A DNA stretch of 64,000 bases, taken from Paragordius varius (Eukaryota; Nematomorpha). The stretch spans positions 8,184,001-8,248,000 of the forward strand of contig OZ176056.1 of the NCBI GenBank assembly GCA_964247055.1. Reading direction: 5' to 3'. Positions 22,806 to 34,278 of the stretch are shown one piece after another. A model generated the notes under the pieces. It made no database searches. It had not been told where the DNA came from and saw only the letters and a program-made list of their open reading frames with translations. The first letter of the stretch is position 1. Every line of letters starts with the position of its first letter. Made by a program: the position numbers and the translations under genes.

Positions 22806-24409
22806 AAATCATAAATAGAGGTATAGTTTTTTTATATTCTATTATAACCCGCAAAAATCCGACTATTTATAAATAGAAAAACGCGGCGGTCTAATATAGA
22901 CCATATTCAAATTTTTATGATGAAATCTTGAATTAAAGGTTTTGATACTTGATACACATCGATATTATTCAAGGGCTTTATGATTTATAAATTGAAAATA
23001 TATAATATACAATGTAAATTACTTGGTTTGATGCAGTAATTGTTTCTTGCTCTGTATGTATCCTAAATAAATTATAAAATACTCAAAGTAGATTTAAAAT
23101 AACTTTTAATGAATTCATTCGACCCATCAATTAAATATAGGCCTGCTTGACAAAAGTTTTTATTTAGCGATGATGAAAAGCTTTGGGTTAGAAAAAACAG
23201 GTATCAAGCGTCATATAACAGAAATAATTTTAAAAAATCGAATAAATAGTACCTTTAAAACACGAGAATTAATCAGAACATATGATAAATCGAACGACAG
23301 AGTTTTAAGTAGTAAACAACTATATTATTTAGCTCTTTTTGCTAAAATTTGATTTAGTTTTCTAAGTTTTATTTTGATTGCATCCAAATATATCTCAAAC
23401 GCCAGATTTTAAGATCATAAATAAATATCCAAATATCGTCAAAATACAATCAAATTACTAAGTTAATTTTATTTACCATAATATATGTTTGCCATTTTTT
23501 AGCGATGATTAAAACACAAAAAAATATGGTGCAAAAAGTGCTTTCCAATTTATGATTTAAAATCTATTTTACTATACAATGTATATTTTAATTACATTGT
23601 TAAATATTTTTAATAAATATAGTTTATCATATTTTTTATGAATTTCGAAATGATGCATTTAGGTTTTATTGAAATTTTTTTTAGCGTAATAAACGCAAAT
23701 TTTGCGATATTTTAATATGGAGCAGCTAGCAGGATAATGGTTATAACTTTGTTAAATATCCTTCGTATGGCTCAAACCAAAAGTACCAATAAAATTTCCA
23801 GAATATATATTTTTAACAATATGTTTTTTTATACCTTCTGATTGTGCATTGTGTATTTGCACCCTTTTTAATTTTTATAAGTTTAAAATGAATTCAATAT
23901 TATCGGCACACTAAAAATAATAGCAAAAGTCAGAAATAGAAAGTTATATCTATATAAACAAGTTTGGAGTCATAAGATAATCTTTTTTAGTAAATTTTGT
24001 TTTTTTCATGCATGAAACCATGTGATTGAAAGCGGCAAGATATTCAAGGATAGTATTATATTATTATATACTATAAATTTATTTAAAAAATATGTTTCCT
24101 TTTAGTAATTATTAATCTTTTTCTTTGTTTTGTAGAGTTTTTATTTTATTTGTATGCTAAGTATGTAATTTAAAGAGTAACATAATTCTTAAGTCATCAA
24201 AAATCATTGTTATACAGATCTCTTTTTTTTTCTCTACTCCTTGGTGCCTAATTATTTTATTTTTACTAGCCTAGCCATAATTTCTTTATATTTTTCCTTT
24301 ATGATTGCCAGACAGAGTAAAATATCAATATTTATAATTTATCCAAATTAACAACATTTATAAAGATTACTCTTTAATTTTAATTATTCTAGATATTTAT
24401 TTTTTGTAA
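22806..24409. other. Spacer with one unexplained 60-codon open frame
   Basis: A+T-rich. At 23170-23352 (+) an open frame follows an acceptor-like TTTTATTTAG and encodes a lysine/arginine-rich peptide (MMKSFGLEKTGIKRHITEII ... QLYYLALFAKI). Its codon use looks coding-like. It resembles no family I recognise and could be an exon or element fragment. Nothing else was seen. Confidence 0.3.
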
Positions 24410-24480
24410 AGAGGGTAAGTGAGAGGGAAGGCAATGGCAAACCACCCTCGTTTATTACTGCCAAAAAATAGTTTTACTAT

Positions 24481-25272
24481 ATGAACTTAACAAGACTTTT
24501 CAAAGTTGGATGCTGGAACGTACGTTCCTTAACATCAACCAAACAGGTGATAATTGAAAAGGAAATGGAAAGATTGAACATAGATATACTGGGTCTAACG
24601 GAAACCAAGCAAAAAGGTAGCGCGAAAGTACAAAACGAAAATTATACATTGTTAAGATCGGGGAGAGATGACCAGAAATCTGAAGGCGTTGCAGTATTAA
24701 TAAAAAACAAATTAAATAAAAGTCTCATTAGTTATACACCATATACACCCAGAATCATGAGTATTAGGCTGAATGCCAAGCCACTTAAATTTACATACAT
24801 AGTAGTCTATGCTCCTACGTCAAACGCTCCCAAAGAAGACATAGAGGACTTTTATGCAACGTTGCAAATAGTTTTGGATGAAACGAAGAAAGGAGATATG
24901 ATTATCATAGGAGGGAATTGGAACAGCAAAGTTGGTAGAGGTAGAGTAGATCAAATAGTCGGGCCATATGGATTGGGAGAACGAAACGAGGCCGGGGAAG
25001 CACTGATCAATTTTTGTCAAGAAAATGAGATGATGATAACCAACACATGGTTTCCACAACACAATAGGAGGTTATACACATGGACCTCTCCATGTGGTAA
25101 ATATAAGAATCAAATTGATTACATAATGTGTCCTCAAAAATGGAAAAGCTCTATAATCGATACCAAAACAAGCAAAAGCAGCGATTGCTCTAGCGATCAT
25201 GATCTTCTAATAACCAAAATCAAACTTAAAATAATTAAAAATAAGGTTAAACAGATATACAGATATAATTAG
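24481..25272 (+). CDS. LINE endonuclease domain (APE-type)
   Basis: About 263 aa. Motifs appear in order: KVGCWNVRSLTS (metal/N region), IDILGLTETKQKG (catalytic Glu), VVYAPTSNAP, IIIGGNWNSKVGRG, RRLYTWTSPCGKYKNQIDYI and SSDHDLLITKIKL (catalytic Asp-His). The usual GD(F/W)N reads GNWN here, so the aspartate of that motif is asparagine (AAT). That one-base change would be expected to cripple the nuclease. The frame runs off into a stop at 25270, and the RT part is continued in another frame from around 25240. Confidence 0.88.
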   Translation: MNLTRLFKVGCWNVRSLTSTKQVIIEKEMERLNIDILGLTETKQKGSAKVQNENYTLLRSGRDDQKSEGVAVLIKNKLNKSLISYTPYTPRIMSIRLNAKPLKFTYIVVYAPTSNAPKEDIEDFYATLQIVLDETKKGDMIIIGGNWNSKVGRGRVDQIVGPYGLGERNEAGEALINFCQENEMMITNTWFPQHNRRLYTWTSPCGKYKNQIDYIMCPQKWKSSIIDTKTSKSSDCSSDHDLLITKIKLKIIKNKVKQIYRYN

Positions 25273-27262
25273 AACAGAAACCAAAGATAGATTAGGAAGA
25301 TTGGACAATGGATGTAGCTCAGAACAATTATGGGGAACGATAAAAAATGTTGTTAATGAAGTGGCAAAAGAAAAAGTGCAGAGAGTAAAGAGGAAAGATA
25401 ACAAATGGATATCAGAAAAGAGTATAGAGATAGCAGAAAAGAGGAGAAAAGCTAAATCAAGAGGTGATAATAAAATGGTAAAATTATATAACAAAGAATT
25501 TCAACGACAAACAAGGAAGGATTACGAAGATTTTCTTAATAAACAATGTCTGGAAGTGGAATTAAATAACAAAAAAGGATTAATGCAACCAATGTTCCAA
25601 AAACTGAAGCAAATGACTCATAAACCTTTTATATCATCACAAAAGATTAAAAAAGAGAATGGCACCATATTGTGCAAACAAACAGAAGTACGAGAAAGAT
25701 GGAAGGAATACACCCAAAAACTCTATCAGGCTCCTCAAGCAAAGGTGTTGCAATTAAAAGAAGAAGAACGTAATCCAGATATATTAAGAGAGGAGGTTGA
25801 ATTAGCCTTAAAACAAATTCCTAACAACAAAGCGATGGGATTAGACAATATCCCAATAGAGTTCATAAAAGCTATTCCCGTTGAAAAGTTACACCAGTTA
25901 TGTCAAAAGGTGTGGGAAACATGTGAGTGGCCAAACGATTGGGCATCATCTGTATATCTCCCAATATATAAAAAAGGAGATGTACTCCAATGCGAGAATT
26001 ATCGGAACATATCTCTTATTAGCCACGCTAGTAAGGTCTTACTAAAAGTAATACAAAACAGAATGCACAGTATCATACAGACAGAAATACCAGAAAATCA
26101 AGCCGGATTTATGAAGGGAAAAAGCACAAGAGACCATATCTCAAACATGAGAAGGATAATGGAAACATCAAAAGAGTTCCAGAAAGAATTATACATGTGT
26201 TTTATTGATTACAGACAAGCATTCGATTCAATTAACTATGACTCCTTATGGGAAACATTAAAGTTAGTAGGGGTATCGTCTCACTTAATAAGATTGATTA
26301 GCTCTCTGTATGTAAAACAAAGAGCGATTATTAGAACACCAGCGGGGGACACAGACGAAATACCAATCTTTAAAGGAGTCAGACAAGGGTGTTGCTTATC
26401 CCCTTATCTGTTCAATATGTGCACAGAAATTATAATGAGGAAGTTGGATGGTAAAAATATTGGAGTAAGAATAGGAGGGAGAACAATCAATAATTTAAGG
26501 TTTGCAGACGATACCACTCTTATAGCTGAAAGTGCAAATGATTTGAAGGAATTGATTGAAGAGATTCGAACGGAAAGTTTGAGGTATGGTCTTAGGCTTA
26601 ATCCTAACAAAACCAAAATATTATGTACAGGAAAAAAGCCTACAATTATAATAGAAGGGGTAGAAATAGAAATAGTTAAACAGTTAACGTTTTTGGGCGC
26701 AATAATTTCAGAGGATGGGTCTTCAACTCCTGACATCAGAAAGAGAATAGGATTGGGTAGAGAAGCGATGACCAAATTAATAAAGATTTGGAAAAACAAA
26801 AGCGTAGGAGTTGAAACCAAAAAAAGATTACTCTACTGTTTCGTTCTCCCGGTCACCACATATGGATGTGAGAGTTGGACTCTCAGAAAAAAGGACAAAG
26901 AAAGGCTCATGGCTTTTGAAAGGAGTTGCTGGCGTAGGATGCTAGGATACACTTGGAAGGATAAAATTAAGAATGAAAATCTAACTACAGAAATAAAACC
27001 TAAAACAAACATCATGGAGATAATTCTAAAAAGAAAGTTAACATATTTTGGTCATGTCATGCGATCGAATTCTCTGGAGAAAGATACAATGTTTGGGAAG
27101 GTAGAAGGGCAAAGGAAACGAGGCCGACCACCGATGAGGTGGTTGGATATGATAAAGGAAGAGACCAAAATGACACTGAAAGAGCTCAATATAGCGGTTA
27201 AAGATAGAAAAAAATGGAAAGAAATAGTTAAAACTATATCCAAAAAGTCGTTTACGACTTAG
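25240..27262 (+). CDS. LINE reverse transcriptase
   Basis: The open frame has no ATG at its head (first listed codon TTG at 25301; the frame is open back to at least 25262), which shows it is the continuation of the endonuclease ORF after a frameshift. RT motifs: NNKAMGLDNIPIEFIK, the YRNISLISHASKVLLK block, ENQAGFMKGKSTRDHI, CFIDYRQAFDSI, GVRQGCCLSPYLFNM and the catalytic LRFADDTTLIAE. The C-terminal part has TTYGCESWTLRKKDKERL and YFGHVMRSNSL...RGRPPMRWLDMIKEE, usual in RTE-like insect LINEs. All catalytic residues of the RT look intact. Confidence 0.9.
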
Positions 27263-27389
27263 GAAAAATCAACCAACCAAATCCGACGCGCATCTATGCA
27301 GCTGCGTAACAAGCATCATTAAATAAAAGGCTTTATAAAAATTTTAAATAGGATTTTAATAGAGAATTTCGCAAAACGATCCCTCGCTA

Positions 27390-27395
27390 TTTATT
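27390..27395 (-). promoter_or_regulatory. Polyadenylation signal AATAAA (minus strand)
   Basis: It lies one base after the stop codon of the LRR gene (27397-27399). This supports the stop as the true 3' end and implies an extremely short 3' UTR. Confidence 0.55.
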
Positions 27396-27396
27396 T

Positions 27397-30300
27397 TTAG
27401 AATTGGGTTAGATTACTGGTTTGAAAAAAAAGTATACCCTCTAGTAATATTTTACCTTTGAGAGGGTTCCTGTAATGCCATACCATAAAAGATATACAGG
27501 CAAGTAATAATATAAAGATGATAACACCAACTACGGCATTAACCCCAGATTTTTTATTTGATTCTTTATGATTGATTGCTTGTGCTTTTATAGGTAAGAT
27601 ATTTGATGTTTGAGAAACGCTGTTTTTATTATTGGTGTTTAGTTTTTCGGGTACATTGGCATTAGTTGTAAATTTGTTGTTCTGAGTCACATTACACAAT
27701 CGATTCAAGAATATATCGTTAACTATGTTTCTAATCTCAGTTTTATCGTATATGCCCTTTAAACTTTCTACTCGAAATTTTTCTGGAGATGTTAATGCCT
27801 TCAATTCTTCAGATGTTTTCGGTTTTATACAGGATACCTCGTCCCCGAAAGGTGATTTAAATTCATATAACAAAGGCGAGCTTGCCATCGATAGGATAGA
27901 ACAATCACAAGCAATAACACTATCTATCATAATTGTCAGTAGTAAAAATTTACGTAACGATGTTTTATTCTTTGCCAACGATGGGAAAACATCTTTGGAA
28001 AATGTTACCAAAGGATTTTGAGACAAAGTCAAGGTTTGCAATGTGTCTGGCAAATTGAAAGATATAACATGTATTTGATTATTGGTTAAATCCAAATTAT
28101 TCAATTTGGGTAGATTAACGCAACTAAAACAATCCTTGTCAATTAATTTAATGCGATTAGATCCCAGGGATAAGGTAGTAAGTATAGGCGCTTTGCTGAA
28201 AGCATTACCCATTAACTTCTCTATATAATTACCTTCGATAGCAAGAAAAGATAACGAAGTAGCAAAATTTAACAGAAAATTTTCACGAATTTCTTTCAAT
28301 CCACTATCCTTAATTGTGAGTTTTTGCAGCATGGTATATCCTTGTAAAAAATTGGTGGGGATTTGTGGTAACATCACATTTTGAAGCGTTAGAGTTGTGT
28401 TTGGCTCCAGTTTAAACTTGGAATTATCCAATTCCTTTATAATGGTATCATATTCGAATTCAATGCAAGTTATATGCCACAAATACGATTTAACATTGAT
28501 TGCTTCAAGATCCCAACAGTCGCAGGGCGGACCAACTGGACAAGCTTTTGGGTCAAACACTCCATTAGGTAAGCGGGGTTCTTGATTTGCAAAGGACGGA
28601 GATGTCGGTGCACAAAATATATCGTTGTTTTGAATCGCAATCTGTATGGCTGATTGTTGATTCAATGACACTGGCCATGTACAAATAAAGGAGTCGGTTA
28701 ATGCCCTAAAACAAAAAAAAAGGATCCTTTAAAAAATGATTTGTTACTGGTAATAAAGATCAGAATTTAGTACTACCTAGAACATCAATGATATTAACGG
28801 ATATAAATATTTTTAGAAAATGTTTTATCTCAAATTCTTTCAAATATGTTTATTTAGTTAGATTTTTATTGAAACTATCGGGATGATGCTAATCTTCAAC
28901 ATATAATATGATCATTAATTTAAGAGTGAGACCATAAAGCCTACTACTATTTGGCGGGATCTGGTGTTTTGCCTCACTAAAAAATACTTTTTTAAAAAAA
29001 TCTAAAAATGCCCAATCTTTTGTAATACATTAATTGTAAAAAAATACCTACCTTTTGTCATCAAACGACATGTTTTCACTACTTTGCACATAGTATAAAA
29101 TGATTGGGCTATTTTTACAACTACACACTAGGGAACTACCCATAAGACTGAGTTGGACTTTACCGATTTTATCTCTTTCTTGCACCAAAGATATAAGTTT
29201 CGGTTGGATCCAATAAAATGGGTTATTATCCAAAAGCAAGACTTTAAGTTTAGGAGGCAAGGCGCGCAATGAATCAAACGTATTATAACTCAATTGACAT
29301 TCAGATAAATCTAGAATTTCAAGGGCGGGAAAATAATTTTTTGGTGCAGATGGCAGACCCTCACCCAAATCGGATAAATAAGCAAAATTATTTCCACGCA
29401 AAAAGAGTTTCGTAAGGTGTTTAAGATTCTTAAACGCATCAAAGAATATGGCTTGAATTGCATTATTAGATAAATCCAATGATACTAACGCGGACAAAGT
29501 CGAAATCTGTGCATCATTAATGGTTGTAAATCTGTAATAACATAATGAATCTCATTAAAATATTTTTTCCTTTTGTCATTGATTTTTTATTTACAGTAAA
29601 AAATGTAATTATACGGACAGTTTTAAAAGACAAATATTTTCTAAAAAAGAATTCCATAGTTTTCAAGAAAGGGTATTTACAACAAGTTTTTTCATGTAAT
29701 TGTCTGCTTTTTTTCACTAGTTATATATACATTTACCACATTTTCTCTATTTGATATTTTCTCATTTTATTCTAATCTTGAGAAAGGTTAAACAATATAA
29801 CCGAAAATTAGAAACTCATTAAATAAATATTTATTTTTTAAAGATTATTTATGCGCGTTTTTTTGCCATTCATTTTAACTATTTTAATTTTGTTATCTAT
29901 TCACTTTGATATAAATTAAATTAACCTTTTATTTTTAAATAATAACGTTTTCGGTGTCAGATTACACAGTGTTACTAAAATTACTCAATGACATATATAT
30001 TTTGATAGAAAAATGTATCGGTATTATGAGGATGTTTTTGGTTTTGGCCCGAGTGATATAAGAAATACTATACTTTTGTGTCTGTGACCAAATGGCGAAT
30101 TTCCGCACATTTTGTTAAGTTATTTTTTTTGGTGAAAGCTAAATAAATGCTTGTCCAAAATAAATATTCTACACAAACTACATATGAAATGCAAAATAAA
30201 TTTTTATAAAATATAGTGAGCTACGAAAGTCTCAATTTTTAGAAGCGTTAATTGGCAATTTTTCGATTAAGATCAAGGCCAAGTCGAGACTATTCTATAG

Positions 30301-32246
30301 ATTTAAATATATGCCAAATTCAATAAAGTTTTTCTCAAAAAATGGATATTTTTAAAAATTCAATTTATAGCAAAATTTTGGTGAAGTGAGCTTTATGGTA
30401 AATTGACATAATGAAAACGGTATAACAACACTATAAGATATTATATTTATTGTAAATTCGATTATTCTAAACATTTCTATCACTATAAAATTTCTTTTGC
30501 TTTTAAATTTGGGTGAAATTTTGTTACAAAAAACAATTTATATTTTACCTAATTTTAAAAACGGAGGATTATTTTAATAGTAATTCCAAAGTGATAGTAA
30601 TGATCATCATTAACTTATATAAAAAAAGTGGTTTTTAATATAGCGCTTTTATACTGTTTCATCAGGCCTAGAATGAAGTATTCAAAAAAAATTGCTAAAA
30701 ATTTAATTTTACAGCAAGGTATGCTTTTTTCTAAAATTTTTGATGCTATAGATTATTTATTATCGTGATTTGGCATTTTTGTGACTTATAAATGTAATAA
30801 AAGCTAATTAGGGACAGTTGCTAATTTTGCGATCGATATTGATCGATTGCCACAAAAATGCAAATAACTTTCTAGATCGTAGCCTAAAAACGCACCATGG
30901 GAATCCTAATATATTTATCTATCAGGTTATGCTTCATTATGTATTTTTATAATCCTCGATTTCGGACATAGGGCAAATCGAAGCTTTTATTATTCATCCC
31001 ATACGCAATGTTATATATGAAAATTTAAATAAAAAAATAGCAAAATATATATTCGAAAAATTACGACATTTTAAAAATAAAATGGCATATTAGTTTTAAA
31101 AACAAACTTAAAACTAAGTAGTTCAATGTAAATGGTGTCAGAATTAAGTAAGTTCCAAAAATAACTTCCTAAGTTCTTTATATTTTGAACGGCTCCAAAC
31201 TGGATTTTACATATATTTATTTTTATTGACATTTTTATGTCGTATATACAAGGATTGCTTTCTGATATTAAAAATAATATGACATTCTGGATATAACAAA
31301 TCGTGAAATAAACTTATATGATGATAAATATTTGGGTTGATTTTAACACACAGTGAAATTAAATTTAAACGTACAAAAAAAACTAACAGACCTGATGATA
31401 ATCTCAATATATTATTCTTATTCTATCGAATACGGGAATATATCCAATTTAAATGTAGAATATTCCTAAAAGGTCCAATCAAAAATGTAAAAAATTTTTT
31501 TATATACACTTTAAATAATATTAATGCTCTTTAATGTTAAATCAATTAGTGTACATACTTGTTTCGACTTAAATCCAATTCCTGAATTCCATCCTGATAA
31601 TAGACAAAAAATTTGTTATTTAATTCTTCCAATCCATTAGAAGATAAATTTAGAAATTTTATTGGATGCTTAATTTTTGATGGCGTGGTGACCTTGGATG
31701 ATTTAATAACTCTAAGTTCTGGGAAAATTATCATTTCTTTAGTGGTTGGTTCAAAAAGTTTTTCTGATTCAACTATCGTTACTTTAAAGCCCCCAAAAAC
31801 ATTATTATCATTTTGTTTTTCGGTCAAACCGGCTTTATTTAACTTTTCATATATATAGGTGAAGGTTTCAGTTAAATCTTTTATATTGTTAAGCTTTTTA
31901 CATGTTATCTCATACTTTTTGGCATATAATAGGAATCCATACTGACATCTTGCCTGAGATGAGTTTCGAGTTGGAAAATCTGACCATAAAAAACAAATTA
32001 TACAATATTTTCTAAGGTTAACATGTTAACATATATTGATAAAAAATTTATTTTAAAGCCATTAGTCATAATTCGAAAAAAAAGCTTAAAAAATTAATCC
32101 CACAATTAAGAACGGTGCTTATTAAATGGCATTAGAAAAAGTTTTTGTTAAAAACGTATACCTAATATTTCATATATGGTTGAATAGACGGGTAAAAATA
32201 GTGAAAAATAATTTGCGATAATGAATAGTAAAGCCCCATTAACCAT
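27397..32246 (-). CDS. Toll-type LRR ectodomain, single-pass membrane protein without TIR (764 aa)
   Basis: Minus-strand exons 32246-32162, 31979-31559, 29531-29052 and 28705-27397 join in matching phases (1, 2, 2); total 2,295 nt. Residues 1-22 are a signal peptide (MVNGALLFIIANYFSLFLPV). Then come a cysteine pair (C40, C55), a first LRR block (about 137-280, e.g. IQELDLSRNKF and LVSLDLSNNAI), a C-terminal cysteine cap (C305/C307 to C337), an LRRNT-like cap (CPVGPPCDC, C384-C409), a second LRR block (about 430-590), a second C-terminal cap (C595/C597 to C621) and a Thr/Asn-rich stalk. A membrane helix (AVVGVIIFILLLACISFMVW, ~718-738) is followed by a 26-residue tail. LRR-LRRCT-LRRNT-LRR-LRRCT-membrane is the Toll ectodomain order, but no TIR domain follows. 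Recognition or decoy functions are inference. Alternative splicing at CAAAG|GTAAAA after the membrane segment is possible. Confidence 0.88.
29591..29665 (+). repeat. MITE-2 left-half fragment in LRR intron 3
   Basis: TTTACAGTAAAAAATGTAAT at 29591, then TATACGGACAG, AAAAGACAAATATTTTCT and CCATAGTTTTC match the left arm of MITE-2. The right arm is missing. Confidence 0.55.
29963..30960. mobile_element. Fold-back element, family B, in LRR intron 3
   Basis: The left arm (TTACACAGTGTTACTA, then TTTTGATAGAAAAATGTATC, GGATGTTTTTGGTTTTGGCC and GGTGAAAGCTAAATAA) is mirrored in the right arm (AGGGACAGTTGCTAATTTTG, CCACAAAAATGCAAATAACT, AACGCACCATGGGAATCC and TATTTATCTATCAG). It is about 1 kb, non-coding and diverged. 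Related copies lie at 41345-42555 and 49650-50160. Confidence 0.65.
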
Positions 32247-32978
32247 GAGCACATTGCAAAAGCATTAAATTATTTTCATCACATTAAAAAATTACAACAA
32301 TCATTAATCCATGTTTGCTAAAATTATCTTTTTCCACAATAATGCAAGTTTTTGTCAAGGTTATTGTCAATATTTTTCGAAATTTGGATATCGCAGCAAG
32401 TCATTGAGAACAAATGGATTAAAAAGGAAGGTAAATAAAATAGATATATAATAAAAATTGTGTAATATCTTAATGGGTGTCCAACACGCCGCTCACGGGC
32501 CTCATGCGGACTTTTGAGCCATAATGAGTGGTCCACGAAAAGCTGAACCATAATTTGCAAATATATCCTTACAAGTAATGATAATTCATAAATAATTTTT
32601 CGAATAAGTCGATTCAATTGGCATAGTAAAATTGTTAAAATGTTTTTGCATCAGTCTAATGTTTGGAGCATAATAATAATTTATGATTGTTTGTATATAT
32701 TATAGATTTCCTTTTTATTAATTTAGGAAATATAATTATGTTTCGTAATAAGGGATTAATATAATGAGATTTGGCTTAACAAAATTTGTTTTAGTAATGT
32801 ATGAAAACTAAATAATTATTCGAAAACATTAATTACTATTATCAATTTATACATACCGTACTTTGCGACAAGACAAAAATATTCTAAACCCCATTTTTAT
32901 TAATATTTTGGTGAAATATAAATAAGTTTATTTGGTTGGCATATTAATGTATACAACAAAATTAGGCCCTTATTTGTT

Positions 32979-33029
32979 TTAGGGTACCACACATCTAGGC
33001 AAAACTTGTAGGCTAATTAGATGCCGTAA
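32979..33029 (-). other. Candidate 17-codon terminal exon
   Basis: On the minus strand a strong acceptor (TTTTTTTCTTTTGCAG) is followed in phase 0 by codons for LRHLISLQVLPRCVVP and a stop, and AATAAA-like sequence occurs about 60 nt on. The upstream exons were not found. It might belong to the basic-protein gene at 34279-34782 through an internal donor, but phases do not clearly match. It may also be chance. Confidence 0.2.
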
Positions 33030-33675
33030 CTGCAAAAGAAAAAAATTAAAAGCAATCATTGTTCATGCTACCCTACTTCTCCTGAATATAAAGCAAGTTT
33101 ATATCATTGAATTGAAAATACCACTATTTAATTATGTAATTCAAAATCATGTTAATTTTCGACCAAAATTTTTAAATTATGACATCTTAAAAAATATAGT
33201 AAAAATTTTGAGTTGCTTTTTTAAATTTAGCCAATCACAAAAGTTTATTTTTCGGAAACATGTATTCAGTTTTGTCCAAGAATATTTAGTGGAGCACAGT
33301 GCTTACAAATAATATCTTGATGAATATATATTTTTTGATAGAAAAATTAGAATTCTAGGGTGATTATGATTTTCGGACTTACGAATGATTTTAAGAAGTA
33401 TTTACTATTTTTGTGGATATAATTTGATTTGAATTCTACAGTAACGAATTCTACAATCGCGTAAGATAATAACAAATGGCTTAAAATGAATTTTTTCCTA
33501 TGATTATAATAATTTAAGACTTTTTACGGTACCCTACTGTATATCTCTAAAATATTTTAAGACTAGATTTTTTACCCCTTAATTTAAAAAAACACTATTT
33601 TGCCGAACAAATATAAGCATTATGAAATAATCATAAATTTATTTATCTTCTTTATACAACGATATGGTAGATATT

Positions 33676-34076
33676 ATACGATTTACAGTTCAAATTCACC
33701 CTTTAAACAATTCAAATTCACCCTTAAACAATTCAAATTCACCTTTGAACAATTCAAATTCACCCTCGAACAATTCAAATTCACCCTCAAATAAATAACA
33801 TGTTTTTTAAGATTAAAAATTATCTATATTTTAATATATTTTTGAAAAATAAAATTTTGTTTTAAATTAAAATAATACTGAAAAAAATAATTAATATTGC
33901 CATAAAGATATATTTTATATTAATAATGAGTTATATTAGTTCGAAAACACATAATTTATTTTTAGGGTGAATTTGAATCGTTCGAGGGTGAATTTGGATT
34001 GTTCAAGGGTGAATTTGAATTGTTCGAGGGTGAATTTGAATTGTTTAAGGGTGAATTTGAACTGTAAATGGTATAT
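33676..34076. mobile_element. MITE-3 with tandem-repeat-built inverted ends
   Basis: The element runs from TATACGATTTACAGTTC to GAACTGTAAATGGTATA. The left end carries five ~20-bp direct repeats of TTCAAATTCACCCTNNAACA. The right end carries five copies of the complement (AGGGTGAATTTGAATTGTTC and variants), so the arms are built of tandem repeats. A ~170-bp A+T-rich middle separates them. A spurious open frame (33600-33794) crosses the repeat. Related copies with other repeat numbers are at 54407-54674 and 60969-61264. Confidence 0.85.
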
Positions 34077-34278
34077 CACTTTTGACAGAGTTTAATCTTT
34101 TTACTTTTTTAAATGTTTCTGATATAGTATGGTGTCACTAATTATTTATTTAGCTTTTATTACATGCACGAAAGACAAAATATATAATTGAATAATCCAT
34201 TTATGATAAATTTAGTTTTTCTCAAAAGGTCCACAGAAATAAAAATGTTGAAAATGCTTTCTAACAGTTTAGCTTAAC

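Larger units (their letters stand above)
24410..27340 (+). mobile_element. RTE-like LINE retrotransposon
   Basis: A non-LTR element with an apurinic-type endonuclease followed by reverse transcriptase and no separate ORF1. The leader GAGGGAAGGCAATGGCAAAC just before the first ATG resembles the leader found before the ORF of many arthropod RTE-like LINEs (from memory). The 3' part after the RT stop is short, with a GC-rich patch (CCGACGCGCATC), and no poly(A) is seen. One frameshift separates endonuclease and RT, so it is defective but otherwise well preserved and probably fairly young. It ends within about 60-130 nt of the 3' end of the LRR gene on the other strand. Exact ends and target duplication were not resolved. 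Confidence 0.88.
32247..34278. other. Spacer between LRR gene and basic-protein gene
   Basis: Contains the LRR gene promoter side, a MITE-3 element (33676-34076, separate entry), a short family B-like block near 33293-33400, and a candidate minus-strand terminal exon (32979-33029, separate entry). Other open frames here have no support. Confidence 0.4.

Noticed and set aside
32324-32617. 97-codon minus-strand frame upstream of the LRR start
   Set aside because: No splice link to the LRR gene; the signal-peptide exon at 32246-32162 explains the start fully.
33600-33794. Open frame with repeated QFKFTL units resembling a repetitive protein
   Set aside because: It is the translation of the MITE-3 tandem-repeat arm; the same repeats occur as the complement at the other end of the element.
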